A DNA stretch of 64,000 nt from Actinernus sp. WN-2022 (taxonomy: Eukaryota; Cnidaria; Anthozoa; Actiniaria; Actinernidae). The notes beneath the pieces are model-generated. The model was not told where the DNA came from. It saw only the letters and a list, made by a program, of their open reading frames with translations, and did no database searches. The position numbers and the translations under genes were made by a program. Of this stretch, positions 1 to 12,110 are shown in pieces. The stretch lies in assembly GCA_030867875.1 (NCBI GenBank), contig JAOWCC010000237.1:8480713-8544712 (forward strand), in the 5' to 3' direction. Numbering within the stretch: position 1 is the first letter of the stretch; every line of letters starts with the position of its first letter.

Positions 1-3000
1 CATGGCCCCATAGCTTAAGTAAGGATAGATAAGTGTGTAATAAAGTTACTTTAGCATGTTTAGATACAAACGCAATTTATAGATATTCCTATATGTTTAG
101 CTATTTTGTTATTAACATGGGTAATTTGGTTTTTCCAGTTAAGATTTTCATCAAGGTAAATGCCAAGATACCTAATACAGCATTTACGTTCAATATTAAG
201 GATGTTCATAGGTATCTCCTTTTTCCTTGAAATTATCAGCATGAAATTAGTTTGTTTTCATGTTTACAGATAATTTGTTGCTGGCACAATACTCGAGGAC
301 ATTTTCAATTCAGTGTTAATAATCAATTCAAGTTCCTTGGGATCTTTACTTGCATAGAATATATTTGCATCAACAGCAAACAAACGGAAGGATAATTTGG
401 AAGAAGAGTTAGCCATATAATTAATATAAAGTAAAAACAGTAGAGGGCCTAGCGTCGATCATTGAGAGATTCCGCACCTAATTTGTAGGAGGCTAGATTT
501 ATCAGTTCCGATTTGAACATATTGAATTCCATTGAGAAGATAGCTATTGAACCAATCAAGTGGTTTACCTCGTATTCCATATTTATATAGTTTAGCTAAA
601 ATTATGGTTAACTGTGTCAAAAGCTTTACAGAAATCAAGTAAGAGGCCACATGTGATGGATTTATTATCAATTGAAGTTTTTAAATTGTCAGTTATTTCT
701 AATATAGCTTGTTCAGTTGAGTATCCCTTTCGAAACCCAAACTGGTATTTAAATAGTATATTATGTTTCTCTACGAAAAAAGCAGCTGATCATACTGAGA
801 TAATTCTTTCCAGTGTCTTGCTGAATTGTGAAAGTGTTGATATTGGCCTATAATTGTTTGGGTCTGTTACTGTATCATTTTTGTGAACTGGGGTTACTTT
901 AGCCACTTTAAATACATTAGGAACTATGCCCGTGGATATTGACCTGTTAAAAATAAATGTAAAAGGTATTGACAGGGGCCTACATGCTATTTTTATCATT
1001 TTATTTGGTATATCAAGTGATGACTTATTTACTTTTAATTCAGAGAACAGTTGGCAGACTTTTTCTTCAGGAACAGATGACAAATAAAAGCTAGAGAATG
1101 GAGAGTTATTGATATAGTTAGTGGGATCATCATTAGTATTCTCAATAAGGCTTGCTAAATTTTGGCCTACGCTCACAAAGTGTTGATGAAATTGCTCAAC
1201 AATGTCAGATTCCTTGGTAAATAATTTGCTGTTTCCTAAGATTCTTGAATTAGAGGATTGGCCTTTACTTTTACTTTTTATAAGTGACCTATAAGCTTCC
1301 AAGTATTTTTTAAATTGTCTTTGCATAGATAAAACTGTTGACTGTAATACTCATTCTTTGTCTTAGCTTTTATATGGTTAAGTAGGTTTGAATATACTTT
1401 ATACAGCGAGACCTTCACGGAGTCCTTACTTAAAAAGTGTGTGGTACATTTTTGGCTTTACTTTTATGGAAGTCAAAAGGCCTTTTGTGATCCAGGGCTT
1501 GGCTAGTTGTTTCATTTTATTCAAAGAAGCTTGTTGTTTTGGAGCATGCTTGTCAATAATTTGATTTATAATACTAATACATTCTGCAGTTGATTCATGA
1601 AGATCTGTGGAATTGCTAAATATGTCAGTCCAATTGACTAAATTTAGATCGTTCATATATTTAGATTGCTCAAAGTTACTATAGTCTCGAAGGAATATTT
1701 TTCTCTTAATTCTATTGGTTGAAGTATTGCAAATACAAAGCACAGGAAGATGGTCTGATTTGTCAACTAATACAATGGCAGCAGTAATATTTTCAATGAA
1801 AGTATTAGAGTAAATATGATCAATAAGTGTAGAGGAGTGATCAGTAAGTCTTGTTGGTTTCGTTATTAAAGGGAGTAAATTATTTAAGTATAACATGTTT
1901 AAGTTCTCTTCTGTATTAGTGTGATGATGGTATTTAAGAAAATCAATATTCATGTCACCCATTATGTAAACCTGATTTTTTTAGCTGATTTAATTGTTTG
2001 ATCAAATTGTCTAATTCTAATGCAAATTCCTGTAAGTTGGCAGTAGGATTCCAGTAGATGCATCCAACTATTATATTTGGTTTGCCATTACCAGTGACAA
2101 TTTCTGACCAGCAGGATTCCACTAGTGGCATTATAAATCAGTATGAAAGAAATTGTAGCAAGATATGTCAGTGTTGGTTACAGTGCGGCTATTTACATGT
2201 AGCTTTGTTTCGGTTATAGCTAACATCTCAGGTTACTGTTCAGAAAGTATAAGATATCATCCAGGAGGGATAGGTTTTTAGGCAGACTTCTGATATTACA
2301 GTGGAGCAGCGTATGGTTATCTTGGTTCAATGTGTTTAGAAGCTGGTTGAACTTAGACAAAAAAATAAAAATTAGAAGTTGGAGAGGTCAGCACAAAAGA
2401 GTCTCTGTCATCAAACTTATCAGGATTATGCAGAACATTATAAATATCAATATCAGTACTAAAATCGTAGTGCCAGTTTCCAGTTAAAGCTTTGTGTTCA
2501 GTGTCAGATAAATGAAAGAACGGTAAAAATTGTAGAGAGTTCAACTCACGATTCCAGGGGAAGAGGAAAGCTTGGAGAATCACAGCTAGATACTTGTAGA
2601 ATCAGATACTTATTCATCAGAGTCCAGGAAATCTTGGAAGTCTTCCTCTGTTGTGAAACTGTAAACTTCCAACGTTTCCGTTTCCCAGAGGAATATTTTC
2701 CCATTAACGGTCCAGATGAATTTGAAGTCGTTATCATGCCTAAATTCGCGTATCTTGCCAAAAAGTCGCCTCCTGTATGCCGTAAGCGACTCATTAATAT
2801 AAATCTTAGTAGATTTGGGGATACTTGTTCCCAGCTCTTTATTAATGAAGGAAGCTAGCTTGTGGATTTGCCAATGAGTAGCTTACGCTTGTTGTACATT
2901 TTTTCTCTAACATCTCTTCGCACGAATTTCACTATGATGCGATCTCGAACTGATTTTGTGGTGGGGAGTCGATGGGCTATAGAGATCACGTTCTCACTTA

Positions 3001-3456
3001 GACTAACCCCTAATACGGAACCAAGCTCCATTATAAGTTAGGCTTAGACTTATCCAGAGGTAGGACTGGAATCCCGGTACCTTCGAGGCAGTCTCGGCGC
3101 TCATATTGATTAATGGCGTCGAGGGAGGTGGTATTGTTGCGTACGTAGTCTTGTAGGCAAGAGATCACTTTCTCTTGATCTTTGATTTTCTTATCCATTG
3201 CCTGGATTTGCTTTATTTATTTCCACCAGTGTATCATATTTACCAGAGAGAAATGATTGTGATGCTTCAATCGAGTCGAGACGTGTACTTTGTGCCTGAA
3301 TGGCAACACGAAGGCTTGTATTCGATAACCAAATCTCAGATCGAATTTCCGGCATAAACTCTTTCTTCCAAATTTCTCTTAAAGCTGTAGCGGTTAGGTA
3401 GGGAACTTCTGTCATCTTGTAGTGAGATTTAGGATCAATTCTCCTACTTTTCGATA
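1..3456 (-). mobile_element. Decayed LINE (CR1/L2-like) with ORF1 and endonuclease-RT
   Basis: A non-LTR retrotransposon relic read on the minus strand and cut off by the window start. ORF1 begins at the ATG at 3415 and shows a coiled-coil start (ALREIWKKEFMPEIRSEI), then a conserved block (IIVKFVRRDVREKMY) near 2930. Several single-base frameshifts break it. ORF2 follows: an APE-type endonuclease (LHCNIRSLPKN near 2270, DHIYSN near 1820, SDHLPV near 1760), then reverse transcriptase (NNYRPIS near 860, GIRGKPLDWFNSYL near 560). The catalytic FADD box is degraded to FAVDAN near 380. The C-terminal RT block (YLGIYLDENLNWKNQI) lies near 150. It cannot be autonomous now. Assignment to a CR1/L2-like clade rests on motif style only. 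The hAT element at 3462 split its 5' leader. Confidence 0.8.
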
Positions 3457-3461
3457 TAGTG
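3457..3461. repeat. 5-bp target-site duplication TAGTG, left copy of hAT element
   Basis: TAGTG directly precedes CAGGGCTTAAAATAACTGC. The same five bases follow the matching inverted terminus at 8472-8476. The pair marks the insertion of the element between them. Confidence 0.8.
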
Positions 3462-4259
3462 CAGGGCTTAAAATAACTGCTGCTCGGACGCCGGACAAGA
3501 TGACCGGCCAAACATTTTTTTGCCCGGACATGCTGCGTTCCAGGCCGGTCAAGACGAGAAAAAAAAACACACACACGAAATATGAAGTAAATAATTAACC
3601 AAACATAAAAATGCTAGACAACGATTTTATTGCTTTCAATCGTAGATGTAATTAATGCAAATTAATTATGTTTCAACTGCAGAAACGCACATGAAAATGT
3701 ATTGTGGATCCGGTAATCATATTTCTTCCAAATACTATTTACATAACAAACAAAACACCTTGAATATAAATAATTTATCTATATACAAACAAAACAACGC
3801 GAATGTAAATAGTTTATCTCTAGCTAACATTATTATACACTAACACCTATTTCGACAAAGGTTTTCCGACTGAAAGCGGCAAGCGACAAGCGATGTACAA
3901 GCGGAGTCAAGACCACAGACAAGCAAACATTAATTATCGCAGTATGTCACTGCAAAACGACTAAAAATAACCATACGTGTTGTACTGTAGGTTTTCGCGG
4001 TCTTGAGTTGTTATTTGTTGGGTGTGTATACAAATTATAATAAATTTATTCTCTTTCACCTCAGTCTTGCACATGAAAATATTGTGGGTCCGTATTCAAA
4101 ATCCAGGCAGGCAATTCCGTACCTTAACGATTTAATACTACATGATGTGTATATACAAACAAAACACCGTATATATAAATAGTTTAGACATGTATAAATA
4201 ACATAATCCGTCGAGTTTTAAAAATAGCTAATAATTACAAAAGTAATTGCTTCGGTTAC

Positions 4260-6905
4260 TTAGTCAATTTCTTGAAGCTCTGGAATTATTTCGCTGTCGC
4301 TGTTGTCACTCTCTTCCGTCGAAGACTCCAGAGATTCGTGATCATCTATTAAAACTCTAGGCCGTTTTCCAGTGGCTCCAGCACGGCTTTGGCATTGCTT
4401 TCTTTTCTTTTGCTGGGGTGGACGATTTGCGCTAGAAGCCCAGAACTTTATAGCTGGGGTGAGATCGTAATCTTCTAGCTTTGGATCCTCTGCTCCAATT
4501 CGTATCAGGCTATTGAGTTTACTTTCACTGAGGGAAGCACGGGAATCTGTCTTGATTCGCTTCATCTGCGAAAATAGCCTCTCTACCTTGGCATTTGAGA
4601 TTGGAATGGCAAAAAGAAGTTCAACTAGTATCAGTACCATATGCCACTCATCCCTTCTCCCTGAATCGAAGATTCGCGTAGGTATGGCGTCCGGGAAGGA
4701 TCAAGGTAGCGCACTGTGTATTGAACCAGGCAATGCCATTGCTGTAAAAGATCAGTTAAGGAGCCTATGCCAGCATTTGATAATTGTTCCTTAAAATGAT
4801 CAAACAACTCCGTTACTTGCTCACCACCAAACGAGAGATCATATTCGCCGTCATCATTTCTCTGCTCCCACCCTTCGGTGTTCAAAATTGTGGCAGCATT
4901 CTTGACACACTTGTTCTCTGCTACATCTAGCCTCGCTTCCATTGCCTCTTTAATATCATTCAACAATTCAGTCTTCTTGGATGTTAATGACTCTTTAGCG
5001 GCTTGGAAGGAATGCATTGCATCGTTCTGGTAGTAGAATTTACCATCGTCTTCTTCAACTTTGTCAAGAAAGCGTTTCACCGTTGGAAGAGCCTTAACTT
5101 CTTTCTTTTCAATTCGTTCCAGCTGTTTCTTTGCATTCTCAATGCGTGTGATGGACGTAACAATATCAATTTCTTCATCTTGAAACGCCAAAGATAGAAC
5201 CTTTGCTGGGCTTAGGATCTCAATAAACAGACATCCTCGGCCATGCTTTGAAGATGCTGGATATAAATACCATATTTATCAACTACTAGCTGTAAGGCGT
5301 TGATTTTGTGGGCAATCCAACGAGTACCTAAAAATACGTAATATATAATGTTTAGCCAGTATTATATTTAATAAACATGTTCTCTAAGACTATGACCTCA
5401 GTACATACCGGGGTTACAACATAGCAGTTCACCTCGATAAGAATTATATAATTCAGAAAGCAATCTTACCGGATGCACGTTTTAGTCTGACACCACGCAC
5501 TTCAAACTCAAACGTTTCGTCATAAATGCGGTACAGGTCACCTAGCTGTCGGAGTTTCTTTGGAGAGTTCTCATAAAGGTAGTACAGGCGTAGCAACATC
5601 TCATTTACAGCATGAAAGCAGGAATTGCGTAGAGCATCTTTAAGAGAAAGTTCGAGACGATGTGCCACACAGCACACGTATATTATCCATGGCTGGTTTC
5701 GTTGTAGAATTCCAATGACGCCCTCTCTTACACCACGATTGACACTAGCTCCGTCAGCTGCAAAACCAATCAATTTGCTCTCTACGCTATCGTCATCAAT
5801 GCCAATGCTATGGAAACTACTCTTGATTGATTCTACAATGCCAACAGCAGAGCTATCTTTCAAGTCTACTATCTTTAGAAATGACGTTATAACTTGAACG
5901 GTATCTCGCCCCGATGGATTAGTATCTAAGCACTGGACAAAAACAGCTTCCTTTTCTGTAATTGATACATCGTTTGACCCATCTGAGAGTACACTATAAA
6001 ATTTGGCTGTTGACAATTTTTCATTTAAACGATTTTCCAGTTCATCACTTATAGAAGTGATGAAATCACTGCAGCTGACAATGTTTCGGTATGTATTGCC
6101 AGTCGATACACCATGTCCCTCTCTTCTAGTTTCAAAAGCCCCGGGTATTTAGACAATGGCAGTTCCTCTTTGGCTGTGAAGTACGCAACCTCAAATTTGA
6201 TTTTCGTTTCCGCAAAATCACTCGCCCTCATGTTGGCAATAGGACTAACTGCTGTGTACTGTCTGTAAATGCTGACATTCTTTCTGCTCTTTCCTTTCCA
6301 CTTGCTCCCTTTTTGTTCAAATACAGGTCCAGCGCTCTTTTATGTGGTTCACCATTAGCGTGGTCTTGAGCATTAGTCAGACGTAGGTTTGTTGACCCAT
6401 CAAATGCCCAAGAGTTGGAAAAGTGCTTCATTCCTTTTATATGTTCTGCACACGTCTTGCAAACAGAGCAATTTAGGCTCACTACTGATGAACTTGCATT
6501 GTCGACTGTATGTATTACAAGCCAATCACTAGCCATATAACTGGCTAACGATGTTCCTTTCCAACGATTAGCTGCCGACACAGACAGACTTCTGGTTTTC
6601 TTTGTCGATGTGGATGCTGCCGTCGGCGTGGAAGTACTGCTTGTAGAAGCGGGTTGTTTCTTTAGAGCCGTCTTACTTTTAAAAGTGAAGAAAGAGGACA
6701 GGCCTGCTTGTTTGGGCTTTGCACCACTTGACTGCACGCAACACTTTTTACATTTTCCAACACAATATTCTTCTTCGCAATATTCTTCTTCGCAATATCC
6801 AGGCGTTTCCTCTGAAGAAGAGACTGAACATGTATTGCATATGTGTATCTTGCAATTGATACACTTATATTTCGTATTTATCCTTCCACAATTGGTGCAA
6901 TCCAT
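4260..6905 (-). pseudogene. hAT transposase relic, KIAA1586/ZMYM-like (TTF zinc finger, RNase H fold, hATC)
   Basis: The N-terminus at 6905 is cysteine-rich (CTNCGRINTKYKCINCKIHIC). A TTF/BED-like finger region follows (CSVCKTCAEHIKG and a later QDHANGEPHKRAL). The catalytic core appears from 6016, with DGSNDVS and GFAADGASVNRGVREGV, then CVAHRLELSLKDA. A short intron runs about 5469-5329 and the frame continues as GTRWIAHKINALQ. The hATC dimerisation block is clear near 4590 (PISNAKVERLFSQMKRIKTD). Three frame changes, near 6235, 6030 and 4640, break the reading frame, so this is a dead copy. The C-terminal tail is acidic. Domain identity is strong; the family name is a resemblance call. Confidence 0.8.
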
Positions 6906-7158
6906 GGTTTCTTCCGACTATTTGATCATAATTGGTACTGAATGGTCTGCAATATCTTATCACTCTCAACCTCGATGCAAAAGTCATGGGGTTTTAAATA
7001 AATCGGCGGTCCCTTTGATGAAATGTGTTTGAGACAGTTGAAGCGTTCTCATTGGTTAGTGTGATTATACTAGAGATCACCTCTAGTAATCTCATTATTT
7101 GACTACTAATAAATGAAGTGTTTGAAATGCGGTAATTTGGATACATGTGAAATAGTTG

Positions 7159-7899
7159 ATGCAAACCATGGAGAATATCCCCCACTTGGTACTGGGAATT
7201 ATGTTCAGCTATCTCCCCGAAACAGATAGAATCCACAGCATAACTCTTGTGTGCAAGACATGGTACCATGTCGTATATAGCAGCTACGTTTGGAGGAGAC
7301 TTAATTTCGATGGGCAAAGAAGAATTACCTCAGAAATATTGCAACGATTTATCTATCCATGAACTCGAGAAATCTGTTTGTATGAATGCCGTGGAGTAAC
7401 TTGGTTGGAACTTTGTGATATCGTAAGCCGATGCAAGAAAATAACCGCTTTAAATTTAGCGTGGATTGGTTACAAAGTGCCACACAAAGATCATGTTCCT
7501 GAGGCATTTACTGGATTGAACATTGAACATTTATACTATTCGAATCTGAGCCATCGTAAAGTTAGTAACTCTTTATTCCTTCAGCTTCCTCTCAGATATC
7601 AACGGCTAACTATTTTGATTCTTCAAGAATGCCAAGATATTTCTGAGGAATCTTACATGTCTTGTAGCTTCAAAGAACACATATTTTTGAAATTGCTATG
7701 TGTTGCTTACAATAGAGAAGCTCTCTCCCCACGATGTATCATTGAATTGCTCAAGTACGCTATTAGTAATGTACACTTAGACATTAGAGGGAATAATCTA
7801 ATAGAGATGGATTTCATTGAAATCACTGAAGTACATCAAGATGCAATGACAAGAATCAAAGATATTGATGATTACGCTCACATGTTGCCTTACTGGTAA
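7159..7899 (+). pseudogene. F-box / leucine-rich protein gene carried inside the hAT element, one in-frame TGA
   Basis: The ATG at 7159 opens a frame that begins with an F-box (residues about 4-45: IPHLVLGIMFSYLPETDRIH, VCKTWYHVVYSSYVWRRL). Leucine-rich segments follow (ITALNLAWIGYK, LTILILQECQDISEESY). F-box proteins normally bridge SKP1-cullin ubiquitin ligases to substrates. A single in-frame TGA at 7360-7362 interrupts it after residue 67. The same frame resumes at once and stays open to 7899, giving about 246 residues in all. TGA here is one transition from CGA (arginine), as expected from CpG decay. The gene lies between the hAT transposase and the right terminus on the opposite strand, so it travels with the element. 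The transposase has several frameshifts, while this frame has only one lesion. Readthrough or recoding is possible but unproven. Confidence 0.75.
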
Positions 7900-8471
7900 A
7901 ACTAAGTTTGTTTAACATAATACCCTATCTTCAAGTTTGTTCATGTTGTTCTTATTATTCTCAAGAAATATTTCAGTAGTTATTACAAATCAATGCGATT
8001 CATTTTTATATTATTATCTGCTGTATATTATCCTTTAATCAAATTGTGATCGTAGATTAGTTATCTTCCATTGACTGATTGTCGGAATGTCCGTTTATGA
8101 AATAAAACCAACTAAAAACTGTCATATTATCTAAAAATGTATTTTCATTTCAGGCGTGCGTTATTGTTTGCTTTGCTGCGTTAACACTGTCGCGACATGT
8201 TACAAAAACGGGAATAATAATATGTTCACACTGTCGCGACATGTTCAAGTCCAATTATCGCGTAATTAGCAGACGGAAAGATCTTTCTCACGACCACCTA
8301 TCAATCCATCACGGGACTAAAAAAGCGTGACGTGCATAATTTAATAAAAAGCCTTGCAATGTGTGACTTCAACTTGACAGGTCAAGATGACCGAGCTGTT
8401 TGGTGTTTGGCCGGACAATTGGCAAATTTGGCCGGACATTGTCCTATGTCCGGCAGTTATTTTAAGCCCTG

Positions 8472-8476
8472 TAGTG
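8472..8476. repeat. 5-bp target-site duplication TAGTG, right copy of hAT element
   Basis: Matches 3457-3461 exactly and abuts the CCCTG end of the element. Confidence 0.8.
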
Positions 8477-9530
8477 TGGCAGGTTTATCTGGGAGCTAAA
8501 GAAGAGGCCCGCCATTATGCTAATATGAGAGATAACTTTCTAACCATTTAAGTAAAGGGTCTTTGATTCCAAGATACTTTAATTATTTTTGGAAGTGCTA
8601 TTGTAATCTTTTTTTCTGGAATGAAATAATGTAACCTGTAGTTAACTTATGCAAAGAAAGGAGGATTTAGATGAAATTATTCTATGTTAACATGCCCAAT
8701 GCAGTTCACTAGGATCACTTGTCTATACATTATGGTTTGTGGGAATCTCAGGGCCTAGCTCTTTAAACTTTGTCAGACTGAAACTCCCAAATTAAGTAAC
8801 CAGTAAAATACGGAAAATTTCGTATGTGGGCATGAAAGGGTTAAGTGCTTCTTTCACAAGTGAAGACATAAGTGAATTGGCAATCTCTTCTTTAATAAGG
8901 GAACGCATTTCTTCCCTGAATTCATCTAAGTCTGAAGAGGTAGAAGGCAGTGAAGTTTTTCGTGAATATGATCTTGTAGTAGCAAACATGATGGCGACAG
9001 CTCTCGAAGGCGGCCGATAAAGAGAACTGCAATAGGGCAGCCAGAACTCCGTTAAATAGCTGTAAACCTTCCGAATTTGGTAGGTTTTACATTCACATTA
9101 GTATTCCACAGAAAAGTTAGAGCACAGCCTGAATATAAACGGAAATATTTAAGATAAGAGTCAGAATGAAGAAAAAACGTTGCTACCTCACTCACTCCGA
9201 TACTCTTATTAGTACCTGTAATTTCTCCTCTAGCATGTGAGGATATCACTTGTAATGTAAAAGAAATCAAGTAGCGCTCAAAATAAGTCAGTTATCACGA
9301 CAACAATACCTTTATTTGTACCCATCAATTTATGTTTTTGTTTTATATAATAAGAACAAATAAGCAAAAAGTGTGTGGTACGAGCGCCCTAGAATAACTA
9401 AAAGGCTAATCTAGCTAGGGCGCCCTTAAAAGATAAATGTGCAGAGAAAGGTGCAAATGAGGAGAGTGCAGTGAGTATACTTAATTTGAAATTAATAGTA
9501 AACAAAGGGCCCCTAAGGGCAGCTCCTAAA
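8477..9530. other. Non-coding: probable LINE 5' remainder and unrecognised sequence
   Basis: The first part should be the displaced 5' leader of the LINE cut by the hAT insertion. No convincing gene was found. Short frames around 8792-9020 lack recognisable motifs. Confidence 0.4.
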
Positions 9531-9534
9531 AATC

Positions 9535-9865
9535 ACGTGACCAATGACGTCATCACCACTAAGTGAATCGTGGGAAAATAATACCATACCTGTCCAAGTT
9601 TGAACTGTCTGGCAGTAGAAATGAGGGAGATATTGGCATGTACCTAAAATGACGTCATCGTTACGTCATCGCCACTATCTGATTGATAGCAACCCACTAC
9701 TATGTATATCTAGGTTTGAGCCAGCTGGCATTAGAAATGAGGGAGATATGGCATGTACTTAAAATCATGTGATGATGACGTCATCGTTACGTCATCACCA
9801 CTAAGTAATTTGTGATCGATAGGGACCCGCTACCATGTCTGTCGGGGTTTGAAGTGTCTGGCATT
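9535..9865. repeat. About 2.5 degenerate tandem copies (~115-125 bp) with CRE sites
   Basis: Each copy contains a run like ATGAGGGAGATA and TGACGTCATC followed by CCACTA. Full CRE/ATF palindromes TGACGTCA lie at 9545, 9650 and 9776, the last two each followed by a second ACGTCATC. No gene starts immediately beside it; the THAP gene begins about 600 bp downstream. Confidence 0.6.
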
Positions 9866-10450
9866 AGATGGGCACCGTCAATACATCTTCTCCAGCATGA
9901 CCAAATCTTTTCGAAACCTTGGACGGTCATTCGGAAAGTCAACGGCGAGTCGTCAGGTCACAGAAAAAAACGACGAATAAATTATCTCGTATCCACCTAA
10001 ACCCAATAACTCGTTCTGCACATGCGTGCATCCACGAGTTAAATTACTATTGTGTGTGGATTAAACGACCTATTCATAGCTTGATTACGTCTAGAACCTT
10101 CGCTTGATAATGGCTAATTGTGTTGACGCATGCATTCTAAGTAGTTCTGGAACCTTCCAATCTGAACAAGGATTGTGTGACAAAGTTATTTTTAGTGTAG
10201 CTAAATCAAATTTATCTTTAAATCAAAATGCCCCACTGAAGTTTGAAATCACATATCGAAGAGGTTAAAACGGGTTTTATTCCGTTCCACATCGGCGCAG
10301 AATAGTCCCCTTTCGAATTCTCGAACAACCGCTGGAATGGAAGCATCGTCGGCGCGTTTTTAACATCAAATCGAGGCTAATCCTGAGTCATCGAGCTATG
10401 TTGTTTTACTGAGGTTGTGTAGTTGTTGACGGATAGTTTTTAGTTATAAA
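9866..10450. other. Intergenic stretch upstream of the THAP gene, no gene recognised
   Basis: No coding signal was recognised. It may contain the THAP promoter, but no clear TATA box was seen. Confidence 0.4.
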
Positions 10451-11175
10451 TTGGAAAATGGCGCGAAACGTAAGAGAACGAAACAGGTACGGCGTGGAAA
10501 AGAATGTGTGGCAATAGATTGCACAAGTACCGAATATCTGTGCGATGGAACCTTGTCGAAGGTGCACTTCTTCAAGTTCCCCTCGAAGCCACCTTTAAGA
10601 ACTCGATGGTGCAACCTGATAAAGCGACAACATGGAAAGGATGGCTTCTTCGTTAACGAAAAATCTGTAATCTGCGATAAGCATTTTAAGCCCGAAGATA
10701 TTTACCGGCCACCGGGTGGAACTAGACACATTACGACAAGGTAAGCTCTCACTCTCAGTCGCTTCACAACCGTTTCTAATAGCAACGGTCGATCCAGATG
10801 CATTTTCCTTGCAGTATGTTATGTTTCTCGTGCTGATTATAGACTATTGAAGCTTTTATTATATGTTTGGTCTTCTAGACTTAAGTTCTCGTAGGTTTGA
10901 TCGATTACATTATTTTGATTTATAGGAATAGAACCATCAATATTCAGTTGGTCAAACCAAGCTAAACAGAAGACTCGAGCTCCCCCTAAACATGGAAGAT
11001 TACCAGGACCTGTCCTAGCTTTGTCTCCACACAATGACAATGACATGAATCTTGAGGTCACATGTACTAGTACAAGTACACTTACCTCACTGAATGCCAT
11101 GCTCAGCTCAGATGACGAAGAGATGGATCTTGAGGTGCATGTATCTTCACCTGTTAGATTACACTCTATGCCACA
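10451..11175 (+). pseudogene. THAP-domain gene, start and splice phase both disturbed
   Basis: Residues encoded from about 10500 to 10740 form a THAP zinc finger: CVAIDC, a conserved tryptophan (RTRWCNLIKR), then ICDKHFKPEDIY. THAP domains are sequence-specific DNA-binding modules found in host factors and in P-element and Kolobok-type transposases. A good donor (ACAAG|gtaagc) follows. A second open stretch (about 10922-11175, GIEPSIFSWSNQAKQK and an acidic tail) resumes the expected end of a THAP domain. It is preceded by TTTATAG and ends at CACAG|gtaatt. Two problems appear. The only near ATG (10458) is one frame away from the THAP frame, and the exon 1 to exon 2 phases do not match. Either small indels have broken it or the true exon layout differs. 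Confidence 0.6.
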
Positions 11176-11220
11176 GGTAATTATTTTGCAAATTATAATT
11201 TGTTGTAAATATTTTATTAA

Positions 11221-11252
<32 letters not shown>

Positions 11253-11293
11253 CATTTTTCAGCCTTACTGTGTTTCCATTAATTTAATATTAA

Positions 11294-12050
11294 GAGCGGC
11301 CGTCTGTAAATATCGCCTAAAGTGTTTAGGATGAGAAAAAAATAAATTCCTCAAACTTTCTCAGAATAATGGCCTGGATGAGTGATTCATATAAATATAA
11401 CTTTTAGTTGAATCTGATTTTTATTTTAGCCAAACGGCGACAAAATCGGTTTTACGGCTCTCAGACCGGTTTTTAGGAGCTCGATACCACACATCGTTAA
11501 CGGCTCGCCTAAAAATGAAAATAGAAATTAAAAGCAATACCGTGCAGCTAAGTACAAAGAAAAGATAATGATTCTCTTTTCATGGGTTGTTTATTTAATT
11601 TGATTACAAACTAAATATTTTAGCGATTTTTCATTATTTTGTTAATTTTAGACATTTTTGGTACGCAAAATAATGACCAAATTGAGAAGCCAAAATCTCC
11701 AATGATACATGACCTGGCTATATTAGAGTATAACCTAGCGAAAGAGCAATGTTTCTTCTTCAAATACCTGAAATAACTTTTTTGGGCAATTAAAACTACG
11801 AATTTTCAGGGCATCAAACGCAAGTGGCACCGACGTAAGAATACTCTCTTTTCTCGCAGCGTTCGAATGCACAGAATCTAAGTGAACAGAGGAAAAAAAT
11901 ATTATATCAACATCTATTGGGTTAAATTTAATACTAAAGAAACCTGAGTACTTTCAGATAGATTATATATCGGTTTCTACCAATTATGTACAAAATCAGT
12001 GGCTTTTAGCGGTATTTTTGCGATGACATATTGTTGAATCTTTACTCATG
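11294..12050 (+). mobile_element. Single end (copy A) of the TTAA-target long-TIR element
   Basis: Starts GAGCGGCCGTCTGTAAATAT straight after TTAA (11290-11293). It runs about 757 bp with high similarity to 47898-48650 and, inverted, to 54665-55421. Similarity stops where a long G-run starts at 12053. No matching opposite end was found, so this is a solo or truncated copy. Not coding. Confidence 0.75.
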
Positions 12051-12052
12051 CC

Positions 12053-12110
12053 GGGGGGGGGGGGGGTGGGGGGAGGGGGTGGGGGTGGGGGGGGTGGGGG
12101 TGGGGGGTGA
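12053..12110 (+). repeat. Poly-G / GGGGT purine run
   Basis: About 58 nt, almost entirely G with scattered T and A. Any reading frame across it is an artefact of composition. It could form quadruplex DNA and is a likely site of assembly error. Confidence 0.85.

Larger units (their letters stand above)
3462..8471. mobile_element. hAT-type DNA transposon (5-bp TSD) with F-box cargo
   Basis: A 5,010-bp element. Its left end reads CAGGGCTTAAAATAACTGC and its right end is the exact inverse (GCAGTTATTTTAAGCCCTG). It is flanked by TAGTG duplications. Subterminal GGCCGGACA/GCCGGTC words recur at both ends. Inside are a frameshifted hAT transposase on the minus strand and an F-box gene on the plus strand. 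Known hAT families make 5-8 bp duplications, and a 5-bp subgroup (hAT5) is recognised; the 5-bp duplication fits that group. The element lies within the 5' leader of the LINE at 1-3456. The transposase is broken, so it is now at best non-autonomous. Confidence 0.85.

Noticed and set aside
7360..7362. In-frame TGA as a selenocysteine codon
   Set aside because: No selenoprotein-type context was seen, and F-box proteins are not known selenoproteins. CGA to TGA decay is simpler.
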